A program made the translations under genes and the position numbers. The notes under the pieces are model-generated. The model had not been told where the DNA came from. It did no database searches and saw nothing but the letters and a program-made list of their open reading frames with translations. This document shows, in pieces, positions 1 to 5,071 of a DNA stretch of 5,071 nt (position 1 is the first letter of the stretch; each line of letters starts with the position of its first letter). This DNA is from an uncultured Oscillospiraceae bacterium (GTDB lineage: Bacteria > Bacillota > Clostridia > UBA1381), in assembly GCA_945876665.1 (NCBI GenBank), contig CAMCPC010000110.1:1-5071 (forward strand), written 5' to 3'.

Positions 1-329
1 TAGCAGGTCACTTTTTCCGGCGCACGATACGCATAAAGGAGCTTAATATATCCGCCCGATTCGGCACCGGCGATCCGATGTATACAGGTATTGCGACAGG
101 TGCGGTTAATGCGGCTGTATATAACAGTGTATCTTTTATAGACAGGCATATGACGCTTGATAATTGGAATGTATCACTTGACGCGGATTTTGACAATGCT
201 TGCTTTGCGGCGGGCATATATATGAAGATAAGGACGAGGATTTTATATGCTTTAAAGCTTGGAATTATGGCAGCGGTATTGCTGCTGAAAATACAAAGAA
301 TAAACAGGAGGATAAAGAAAAATGGCTGA
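1..329 (+). CDS. DUF2953 family membrane-associated protein (YtfI-like), C-terminal part
   Basis: The 5' end is cut by the window; the open frame begins at base 3 and closes with TGA at 327-329, giving about 108 residues. The visible part carries a GTGDP motif (bases 63-77) followed by a small-residue segment (TGIATGAVNAAVY), the signature of the C-terminal half of DUF2953 proteins. Further on is a hydrophobic stretch (about bases 240-287, ILYALKLGIMAAVLLL), then a basic tail ending RINRRIKKNG; this could be a membrane-anchoring helix with the tail in the cytoplasm. Family knowledge: DUF2953 genes, such as Bacillus ytfI, usually sit directly before ytfJ/gerW, exactly as here, and are found in spore formers. 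The molecular function is unknown. The stop overlaps the gerW start by 8 bases, so the two are probably translationally coupled. An ATG at 78 lies inside the conserved motif region and is not the real start. Confidence 0.82.
   Translation, partial: AGHFFRRTIRIKELNISARFGTGDPMYTGIATGAVNAAVYNSVSFIDRHMTLDNWNVSLDADFDNACFAAGIYMKIRTRILYALKLGIMAAVLLLKIQRINRRIKKNG
306..311 (+). promoter_or_regulatory. Ribosome binding site of gerW
   Basis: AGGAGG, a full Shine-Dalgarno core, ends 10 bases before the ATG at 322. It lies inside the end of the DUF2953 gene and fixes the gerW start. Confidence 0.85.
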
Positions 330-756
330 TAACAAGGTAAGTGAGATGTTTGCGGAGGCCTCTGAAAAATTCGGAGCGCTGATTGATGCAAACTCTGTTG
401 TGGGTGAGCCTGTGATTGCAGGTGACGGAACGATGATTGTTCCTGTTTCAAAGGTTTCATTTGGTTTCGGCGGCGGCGGAAGTGAGTTTGACAGTAAAAA
501 GAGCGACAGTCCGCACTTCGGCGGCGGTATGGGCGGCGGCGCATCTGTAAAGGCAGAGGCATTTCTTGTTATAAATAACGGCAATGTGCGCCTTGTTCCT
601 ATGGGCGGCGGATCTTCGCCGATTGATAAACTTGTTGACCTTATGCCCGATATGATAGATAAGGTGAACAGCTTTATTACAGAAAGAAGCGAGAAAAAAG
701 CGGCTCAGCAAAACGAAGAATTTGACATCACAGGAGAAGACCATGATAACGACTAA
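322..756 (+). CDS. gerW: GerW family sporulation protein (YtfJ)
   Basis: The 144-residue product matches the GerW/YtfJ family (spore_YtfJ) along its whole length. An N-terminal helix-forming part is followed by the hallmark block from N24 to G53: NSVVGEPVIAGDGTMIVPVS, then KVSFGFGGGGSEF. A glycine-rich turn comes next (residues 67-73, GGGMGGG), then a beta segment (VKAEAFLVINNGNVRLVPMG) and a DKLVDLMPDMIDKV helix, residues 102-115. The tail is charged and variable. Family knowledge: in Bacillus subtilis YtfJ/GerW is made in the forespore and is needed for normal germination with some germinants; its biochemistry is not settled. There is no signal peptide or membrane segment. ATG at 322 is chosen because of the AGGAGG at 306-311. 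The gene overlaps DUF2953 by 8 bases and the radical SAM gene by 14. Its presence implies the organism or its recent ancestor makes spores. Confidence 0.93.
   Translation: MADNKVSEMFAEASEKFGALIDANSVVGEPVIAGDGTMIVPVSKVSFGFGGGGSEFDSKKSDSPHFGGGMGGGASVKAEAFLVINNGNVRLVPMGGGSSPIDKLVDLMPDMIDKVNSFITERSEKKAAQQNEEFDITGEDHDND
732..736 (+). promoter_or_regulatory. Ribosome binding site deciding the radical SAM start
   Basis: AGGAG lies 6 bases before ATG 743. The frame is open further upstream with a possible TTG at 722, but that codon precedes this ribosome binding site, so ATG 743 is the better start. Confidence 0.8.
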
Positions 757-2584
757 AGATAAAATATTGTCAGCAGTAATGAAGCCCACACGCTATACAG
801 GCGGTGAGCTTAATTCTGTTATTAAAAATCCTTCTGATGTAGATGTGCGTTTCGGCTTCTGCTTTGCGGACACTTACGAAATAGCCATGTCGCATCTGGG
901 ACTTAAAATATTGTACCACACGCTTAACGATCGTCCCGACACGTATTGCGAGCGTGTATTTGCTCCGTGGACTGACATGGAGGAGGAAATGAAAAAGCAC
1001 GGCATGAAGCTGTTTGCTCTTGAAACGGGCGACGAGGTTACACATTTTGATATGATGGGCTTCACGCTCCAATATGAACTGTGCTATTCAAACGTGGTAA
1101 ATATGCTGAATCTTGCGGATATTCCCATACGTTCAAAGGACAGGGACGAAAGCTATCCCATAATATGCGGCGGCGGTCCGTGCGCGTATAATGCTGAGCC
1201 TGTTGCGGATATTTTCGATTTCTTTATGATGGGCGAGGGCGAGGACGTAATCCACGAGGTAGTGGACGAGTACGTAAAATGGAAAAAGAGCGGCAAGAAG
1301 AACAAACGCGATTACCTTGAAGCGATTGCGGAAATAGAGGGCGTGTACGTGCCGTCCTTTTATGATGTTGAATATAACGAGGATAACACGGTAAAGAGTG
1401 TTACACCAAACAATCCACACGCAAAGCCGACTGTCAGAAAGCGTATCATGAAGGAGTTTGACACCGCATATGCGCCCGAAACCATTATAGTGCCGTTCGG
1501 TGAGGTGGTGCATGACAGAGTAATGCTTGAGGTTATGCGCGGTTGTCTCAGGGGCTGCCGTTTCTGTCAGGCGGGATATATTTACAGACCGCTGCGAGAG
1601 AGAAAAGCTGACAGACTTTTGGGTATAGCAGATAATCTGCTGTCATGCAGCGGTTTTGACGAAATATCACTTTCCTCGCTTTCCACAAGCGATTTCAGCG
1701 GCCTTAAGGATTTAACGGACGGACTTCTTAAAATAACAGAGGAAAAGAAAATCGGTTTGTCACTTCCGTCACTGAGAATAGATAACTTTTCGCTTGAGCT
1801 TATGGAAAAGGTGCAGAAGGTAAGGAAAACAGGCATCACCTTTGCGCCGGAGGCAGGCACGCAAAGACTTCGTGATGTTATTAACAAGAATATCAACGAG
1901 GAGGACATTATAAAGTCAACAGATTTGCTGTTCCGCGGCGGCTGGACGAATGTAAAGCTGTATTTTATGATAGGACTTCCCACGGAAACAATGGAGGATG
2001 TGCGCGGTATAGCGGATTTGGCACAGAAGGTTCTTGATGTGTACTTTGCTATTCCCAAGGAGGAAAGGGCGAAGAATATAAACATAACCGTCAGCACGTC
2101 AAGCTTTGTCCCCAAGCCGTTTACGGCTTTTCAGTGGGCAAAGCAGGATACGCGCGATATGCTTATAGAAAAGCAGGACGAGCTGAAAGGTGCGATTAAG
2201 TCAAAGCGCATACGCTATAACTGGCACGATAACAAGACAAGCTATCTTGAGGGCGTGTTTGCGCGCGGCGACAGACGCCTTTGCGATGTTTTAATAAAAG
2301 CGGTTGAAAACGGCTGTAAGTTTGACGGATGGGGAGAGCATTTTAAGTTTGATACATGGATGCAGACCTTTGACGAACTTGGCATAGACCCTGATTTCTA
2401 TACGGCGCGTGAACGCAGCTATGAGGAAGTGCTTCCTTGGGAGCATATTGACATCGGTGTGACAAAGAACTTCCTTATGCGTGAAAATGAAAAGGCAAAG
2501 CAGGCGGTTACAACGCCTAACTGCCGTCAGCAATGTGCCGGCTGCGGAGTGAAGTCTTTTGGTACGGGGGTTTGCTATGAGTAA
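743..2584 (+). CDS. TIGR03960 family radical SAM protein
   Basis: The 613-residue product matches the uncharacterised radical SAM family TIGR03960. The N-terminal domain (about 1-260) has the family marks Y18-x-G-G-E-L-N24, a Rossmann-like FADTYEIAMSHLG (41-53) and GGGPCAYNAEP (143-153), followed by DFFMMGEGE (159-167). The position resembles a cobalamin-binding domain, but no DxHxxG cobalamin motif is present. The radical SAM core has RGCLRGCRFCQAG with cysteines 268, 272 and 275 (CxxxCxxC), expected to hold the [4Fe-4S] cluster that cleaves S-adenosylmethionine. Core strands follow: SLPSLR (340-345), FAPEAGT (367-373) and LYFMIGLPTET (406-416). The extreme C-terminus carries a second cysteine group, C594, C598, C601 and C611, possibly another metal or cluster site. 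No reaction or substrate is known. Start is ATG 743. The gene overlaps gerW by 14 bases and the DUF2344 gene by 8; DUF2344 is its conserved partner and is fused to it in some bacteria. Confidence 0.93.
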   Translation: MITTKDKILSAVMKPTRYTGGELNSVIKNPSDVDVRFGFCFADTYEIAMSHLGLKILYHTLNDRPDTYCERVFAPWTDMEEEMKKHGMKLFALETGDEVTHFDMMGFTLQYELCYSNVVNMLNLADIPIRSKDRDESYPIICGGGPCAYNAEPVADIFDFFMMGEGEDVIHEVVDEYVKWKKSGKKNKRDYLEAIAEIEGVYVPSFYDVEYNEDNTVKSVTPNNPHAKPTVRKRIMKEFDTAYAPETIIVPFGEVVHDRVMLEVMRGCLRGCRFCQAGYIYRPLRERKADRLLGIADNLLSCSGFDEISLSSLSTSDFSGLKDLTDGLLKITEEKKIGLSLPSLRIDNFSLELMEKVQKVRKTGITFAPEAGTQRLRDVINKNINEEDIIKSTDLLFRGGWTNVKLYFMIGLPTETMEDVRGIADLAQKVLDVYFAIPKEERAKNINITVSTSSFVPKPFTAFQWAKQDTRDMLIEKQDELKGAIKSKRIRYNWHDNKTSYLEGVFARGDRRLCDVLIKAVENGCKFDGWGEHFKFDTWMQTFDELGIDPDFYTARERSYEEVLPWEHIDIGVTKNFLMRENEKAKQAVTTPNCRQQCAGCGVKSFGTGVCYE

Positions 2585-3230
2585 TTATATATTGAAATAT
2601 TCGCGTGACGACCGCGTAAAGTACATTTCCCATCTGGACTTTATGCGCCTGTTCCACCGTACAATCCGCAGAACAGGCATGAATTTTGTGTTTAGTCAGG
2701 GCTTTAATCCGCATCCTATTATGACGGTTGCGCAGCCGCTTTCTGTTGGTGTTACATCTGACTGTGAATATATGAAGGTCGGTTTTGACGGTGAGTACAG
2801 CGAAAAGGAAATAGTTGATACGATAAACGGCGCATTTCCGCCGGGATATAAAATCCTTGCGGCAAAAAAGGTAGAGGGCAAGGAGATTGACCTTACGAAG
2901 CTTGACAGAGCGGTTTACACCATTGAGCTTGAATATGAGGGAAATGCCGATATTGACGAGCTTCTTGCAAATGATGAGCTTGTCGTTATGAAAAAAACGA
3001 AAAGCGGAGTCAAGGAGTCGGACATACGTCCGTATATCTACAGCATTGAAAAAATCGGCGACGAAAATGGCATTTTAACGCTTAAAATGTGTATCGCCGT
3101 AGGAAGTGTGTACAACTTAAAGCCGCAGAGCGTCATTGACGCGATGGAAAAATACCTTGACAATTTCAAGGCGGGCTTTATGAATGTGCACAGAAATTCC
3201 ATGACTTACGGCAATGTTGAATTTTTGTGA
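2577..3230 (+). CDS. DUF2344 (TIGR03936) partner of the radical SAM protein
   Basis: The 217-residue product is a full-length DUF2344 protein, a little under the usual size of roughly 220-240. The conserved N-terminal block is clear: VKYISHLDFMRLFHRTIRR (14-32), then FSQGFNPHP (39-47) and QPLSVGVTSDCEY (53-65). A second motif, KKTKSGVKESDIRPYI, starts at K139. It is predicted to be soluble, without signal peptide or membrane segment. Family knowledge: it occurs next to, or fused behind, TIGR03960 radical SAM proteins, so the two probably act together, perhaps with this protein binding the substrate; that role is inference and no activity is established. ATG 2577 is chosen because the longer TTG start at 2559 has no ribosome binding site, while a GGGGG run (2566-2570) lies 6 bases before the ATG. 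It overlaps the upstream stop by 8 bases, so translation is likely coupled. The operon appears to end here, although no hairpin terminator follows. Confidence 0.92.
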   Translation: MSNYILKYSRDDRVKYISHLDFMRLFHRTIRRTGMNFVFSQGFNPHPIMTVAQPLSVGVTSDCEYMKVGFDGEYSEKEIVDTINGAFPPGYKILAAKKVEGKEIDLTKLDRAVYTIELEYEGNADIDELLANDELVVMKKTKSGVKESDIRPYIYSIEKIGDENGILTLKMCIAVGSVYNLKPQSVIDAMEKYLDNFKAGFMNVHRNSMTYGNVEFL

Positions 3231-3249
3231 TATTTATTTAATAAATCAG

Positions 3250-3278
3250 TTGAAATCATAAGAAAAATATGCTATAAT
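3250..3278 (+). promoter_or_regulatory. Sigma-A-type promoter with extended -10
   Basis: A -35 box TTGAAA (3250-3255) and a perfect -10 box TATAAT (3273-3278) are separated by 17 bases, with a TGC extended -10 just before the latter. Transcription would start near 3285, giving a leader of about 28 bases before the ATG of the VOC gene. It sits in an AT-rich gap of 82 bases directly after the DUF2344 stop, marking the start of a new transcription unit. No operator was recognised. Confidence 0.85.
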
Positions 3279-3298
3279 AACTATAGTATTTTGAATAT

Positions 3299-3308
3299 AG
3301 GAAGTGAT
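3299..3308 (+). promoter_or_regulatory. Ribosome binding site of the VOC gene
   Basis: AGGAAGTGAT differs from the ideal AGGAGGTGAT by one base and lies 4 bases before ATG 3313. A GTG at 3304 in the same frame falls inside this site and so cannot be the start. Confidence 0.8.
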
Positions 3309-3312
3309 AAAA

Positions 3313-3702
3313 ATGGTACAAGGTATTGAACACGTAGCTGTTGTTTCGCCGGATACAGCCGCGTTAAAGGACTGGTATATGGAAATGTACGGCGGCAGAG
3401 TTGTTTATGACAACGGCAAGGGTACATATTTTTTGCAGTTTCCTGACGGAAGTATGATTGAGTTTGTTACGGCAGCTGCTGACAAGGTTGAGGACGTTGA
3501 AAAACAGGCAGGTATAAGACATCTTGCATTTTCTGTTTCACCGAAGGCTTTTGACGAGATAGTCGCAAAGCTGAAGGCTGACGAAAGAGTTGAGGAAGTA
3601 CATGATGTCAGCGAAAATGCAAAGGGACTTAAGACATATTGGTATAAGGATATTGAGGGCAATTTCTCACATCTCATATATCGTCCCGACCCACTAATTT
3701 AA
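3313..3702 (+). CDS. VOC family metalloprotein (glyoxalase/bleomycin resistance superfamily)
   Basis: The 129-residue product has the single-unit VOC layout of two beta-alpha-beta-beta-beta modules. Module one runs from IEHVAVVSPD (5-14) to FPDGSMIEFV (43-52); module two runs from IRHLAFSV (68-75) to YKDIEGNFSHLIY (111-123). Expected metal ligands by position are H7, E50, H70 and H120. The last is usually glutamate in the D-x-x-G-N-x-x-E context, so the H-E-H-H set is a variant. VOC proteins include glyoxalase I, methylmalonyl-CoA epimerase, ring-opening dioxygenases and antibiotic-binding proteins; the sequence does not say which applies. The protein is soluble with no signal peptide. It is first behind a strong promoter and 52 bases upstream of a sugar-acid dehydrogenase, with no terminator between, so a role in the same carbohydrate pathway (isomerase, epimerase or detoxification of a keto intermediate) is a reasonable inference. 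Arginine codons are mostly AGA, as in the dehydrogenase gene. Confidence 0.85.
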   Translation: MVQGIEHVAVVSPDTAALKDWYMEMYGGRVVYDNGKGTYFLQFPDGSMIEFVTAAADKVEDVEKQAGIRHLAFSVSPKAFDEIVAKLKADERVEEVHDVSENAKGLKTYWYKDIEGNFSHLIYRPDPLI

Positions 3703-3703
3703 G

Positions 3704-3720
3704 TTAATATTTTATATTAA
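3704..3720 (+). repeat. AT-only inverted repeat between the VOC and dehydrogenase genes
   Basis: TTAATAT and ATATTAA form a perfect 7-bp inverted repeat around a TTT loop, starting two bases after the VOC stop codon. It has no GC pairs and no following T run, so it should not stop transcription well. It could be a weak mRNA hairpin, a protein-binding site, or chance in an AT-rich gap. Confidence 0.4.
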
Positions 3721-3739
3721 AAATATATACACACAAATA

Positions 3740-3745
3740 AGGAGG
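3740..3745 (+). promoter_or_regulatory. Ribosome binding site of the dehydrogenase gene
   Basis: AGGAGG, a full Shine-Dalgarno core, ends 9 bases before ATG 3755. Its strength fits the optimised codon use of the gene. Confidence 0.88.
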
Positions 3746-3754
3746 AAAAATTTA

Positions 3755-4555
3755 ATGAGTGATTTTTTAAACTTCAGCCTTGAGGGCAAGGTTGCACTTG
3801 TAACAGGTGCTTCTTACGGTATCGGTTATGCTATTGCATCTGCATATGCTAAGTGCGGTGCAAAGATTGTTTTCTGCGACATCAAGCAGGATTTTGTTGA
3901 TAAGGGTCTTGCTTCATATCAGGCAGACGGTATCGACGCAAAGGGTTACGTTTGCGACGTAACAAACGAAGAAATGGTACAGGAAATGGTTAAGAAGATT
4001 GAGGCCGAGGTAGGCGTTATTGATATTCTTGTTAACAATGCGGGTATCATCAAGAGAATTCCTATGCACGAGATGACAGCTGACGAGTTCAGACAGGTTA
4101 TTGATGTTGACCTTAATGCTCCGTTCATCGTATCAAAGGCAGTTATCCCTTCAATGATCAAGAAGGGTCATGGTAAGATTATAAACATCTGTTCAATGAT
4201 GTCAGAGCTTGGACGTGAAACAGTTTCAGCTTACGCTGCAGCTAAGGGCGGTCTTAAGATGCTTACAAGAAACATCTGTTCAGAGTACGGCGCAAACAAT
4301 ATCCAGTGTAACGGTATCGGCCCCGGTTACATAGCTACACCGCAGACAGCTCCGCTAAGAGAAAAGCAGGCAGACGGTTCAAGACATCCGTTTGACCAGT
4401 TTATCTGCGGCAGAACACCTGCAGGCAGATGGTTACAGGCTGAGGAATTAACAGGTCCTGCTGTATTCCTTGCATCAGACGCGTCAAATGCTGTAAACGG
4501 TCACATTCTTTATGTTGACGGCGGTATCCTTGCTTATATCGGTAAGCAGCCGTGA
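3755..4555 (+). CDS. SDR family sugar-acid dehydrogenase, gluconate 5-dehydrogenase type
   Basis: The 266-residue product is a classical short-chain dehydrogenase/reductase. The nucleotide-binding motif is TGASYGIG (17-24), an aspartate (D42) ends the second strand, NNAG is at 94-97, and the catalytic tetrad is N121, S147, Y160 and K164 (YAAAK). The segment GPGYIATPQTAPLR (from 189), GSRHPFDQF and the ending VDGGILAYIGKQP closely resemble, from memory, the streptococcal gluconate 5-dehydrogenase (Ga5DH/IdnO type), which interconverts D-gluconate and 5-keto-D-gluconate in the cytoplasm. Close relatives in streptococci (DhuD) and pectin degraders (KduD) instead act on keto-deoxy-uronates from glycosaminoglycan or pectin breakdown, so the true substrate is open and no gene symbol is given. 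An acidic residue at D42 often favours NAD over NADP, but this is not decisive. Arginine is AGA in 7 of 8 cases and ATA is rare among isoleucine codons. It is the last gene of its unit and ends 22 bases before a terminator. Confidence 0.92.
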   Translation: MSDFLNFSLEGKVALVTGASYGIGYAIASAYAKCGAKIVFCDIKQDFVDKGLASYQADGIDAKGYVCDVTNEEMVQEMVKKIEAEVGVIDILVNNAGIIKRIPMHEMTADEFRQVIDVDLNAPFIVSKAVIPSMIKKGHGKIINICSMMSELGRETVSAYAAAKGGLKMLTRNICSEYGANNIQCNGIGPGYIATPQTAPLREKQADGSRHPFDQFICGRTPAGRWLQAEELTGPAVFLASDASNAVNGHILYVDGGILAYIGKQP

Positions 4556-4576
4556 TGACAGCTTAAAAGGCATTTT

Positions 4577-4605
4577 AAAACCCGACGGATTCCGTCGGGT
4601 TTTTT
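4577..4605 (+). terminator. Rho-independent terminator, possibly bidirectional
   Basis: CCCGACGG (4581-4588) pairs with CCGTCGGG (4592-4599) around an ATT loop, followed by six T (4600-4605) and preceded by AAAA (4577-4580), which can extend the stem. On the plus strand this is a strong terminator for the VOC-dehydrogenase unit. Read on the minus strand the same stem is followed by TTTT, so it can also serve the convergent serine hydrolase gene that ends at 4652, though with a weaker T run. Confidence 0.93.
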
Positions 4606-4651
4606 GTGTGTCTGTTAAAATAGCAAAGGCTCAATACTCTGTCGAGTTTAT

Positions 4652-5071
4652 TCAGCTATTGAAATAATTATATGTCATTTTTGATACGGTCTGTATAGTA
4701 TCAACTCCGCTTCCGACGCTTCCGTTGCCGATGACGCATATAACGTAGTCGCAGGCGGGGGAGTAAACGATTGCTGCATCGCCCTCTGCAGTATCGGTTT
4801 CGCCGGTTTTGTTTGCCACAACTGTTCCCTCGGGCAGACTTGCGGGGATTTTCCATGTACGTGTCTGATGAAGGAGCAGGTCAAGCATTCCTGCGCTTGC
4901 AGTTTCGGAAACGAGTGTGCCTTTATAAATATTTTCCAGTATAGTGCAGCAGTCCTTTGGCGAGGTTCTGTTGAAACCGACAAAGGTTACCTTTCTGCCG
5001 CTTTCATCCACAAGCTCCGAACCGTGGGTGGTGTTTTCGCATCCAAGCTGTTTCGTGTTGTTGTTTTCTGT
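4652..5071 (-). CDS. Class A beta-lactamase-fold serine hydrolase, C-terminal part
   Basis: The gene enters from the right edge and the frame is open to base 5071, so 139 C-terminal residues are visible before a TGA at 4654-4652. A GTG at 5011 in this frame is internal, not a start. The marks of the beta-lactamase2/class A fold are present: FNRTSPKD (residues 33-40 of the visible part) matches the N-x-T-[TS]-x-x-D segment after the omega loop. It is followed by a helix with ILENIYKGTLVS, then KIPASLPEG (74-82), the KTG box in NKTGETD (87-93), and the strand DAAIVYSPACDYVICVI. The active-site SxxK and SDN/SxN motifs would lie outside the window. Such proteins are commonly exported and act on the cell wall or on beta-lactams, but a clear ExxLN omega-loop motif is not seen, so beta-lactamase activity should not be assumed. 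It is convergent with the dehydrogenase gene and separated from it by the shared hairpin. Confidence 0.85.
   Translation of the reverse strand, partial: TENNNTKQLGCENTTHGSELVDESGRKVTFVGFNRTSPKDCCTILENIYKGTLVSETASAGMLDLLLHQTRTWKIPASLPEGTVVANKTGETDTAEGDAAIVYSPACDYVICVIGNGSVGSGVDTIQTVSKMTYNYFNS

Noticed and set aside
466..541. GGC-rich repeats in gerW as a DNA repeat element
   Set aside because: They encode the conserved glycine-rich segments of the GerW family and need no other explanation.
8..562. A 184-codon open frame on the minus strand opposite the DUF2953 and gerW genes
   Set aside because: It lies opposite two recognised genes, its product is rich in low-complexity arginine, serine and proline stretches, and it shows no family resemblance.
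722..742. A TTG start seven codons upstream for the radical SAM gene
   Set aside because: The AGGAG at 732-736 lies downstream of this codon and correctly spaced for ATG 743.
1582..2115. A 177-codon minus-strand open frame inside the radical SAM gene
   Set aside because: It is antisense to the conserved radical SAM core; the serine- and phenylalanine-rich product is typical of a shadow frame.
2991..2997. Run of seven A in the DUF2344 gene as a programmed slippage site
   Set aside because: The frame continues unbroken with a conserved motif across it, and no alternative frame product is evident.
3232..3246. AT-only partial palindrome after the DUF2344 stop as a terminator
   Set aside because: The pairing is imperfect, has no GC pairs and is not followed by a T run; it is more likely part of the AT-rich promoter region.
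4637..4648. Short hairpin ACTC-TGTC-GAGT as a terminator of the minus-strand gene
   Set aside because: Only four base pairs and no T run on the minus strand; the stronger hairpin at 4577-4605 explains termination better.

Overview
The window reads as chromosomal DNA from an anaerobic, spore-forming member of the Clostridia (Bacillota), probably a gut type. Evidence: a GerW/YtfJ sporulation protein beside a DUF2953 (YtfI-like) gene, the paired uncharacterised genes TIGR03960 (radical SAM) and DUF2344/TIGR03936, strong AGGAGG-type ribosome binding sites and a sigma-A-type promoter. Genus is not determined; it is inferred from gene content only.

Bases 1-3230, plus strand, form one tightly packed translational unit: the 3' end of a DUF2953 membrane protein gene, gerW, a 613-residue radical SAM protein, and its DUF2344 partner. 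Each gene overlaps the next by 8 to 14 bases, which suggests translational coupling. No promoter for the unit is visible, so it should start left of the window. The operon joins a spore-related pair to a conserved but functionally unassigned radical SAM pair.

Bases 3231-4605, plus strand, form a second unit. An almost consensus promoter (TTGAAA, 17 bp, TGCTATAAT) precedes a small VOC-fold (glyoxalase/bleomycin resistance superfamily) metal protein and a short-chain dehydrogenase of the gluconate 5-dehydrogenase type. A strong hairpin terminator closes the unit. Arginine and isoleucine codon choice in this unit differs from the upstream operon, as expected for a well-expressed metabolic pair, or possibly a separately acquired one. 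The dehydrogenase probably works in sugar-acid (gluconate or uronate-derived keto-acid) metabolism; the VOC protein has no assigned substrate.

Bases 4606-5071: a convergent minus-strand gene, cut by the right edge, encodes the C-terminal part of a class A beta-lactamase-fold serine hydrolase with a clear KTG box. The hairpin at 4577-4605 lies between the two convergent genes and may serve both.

No tRNA, rRNA, CRISPR array, insertion sequence or phage gene is seen. The items most worth a second look are the radical SAM/DUF2344 pair in a sporulation-linked operon without its usual ribonuclease G neighbour, and the VOC-dehydrogenase pair. I see no clearly new defence or mobile system here.
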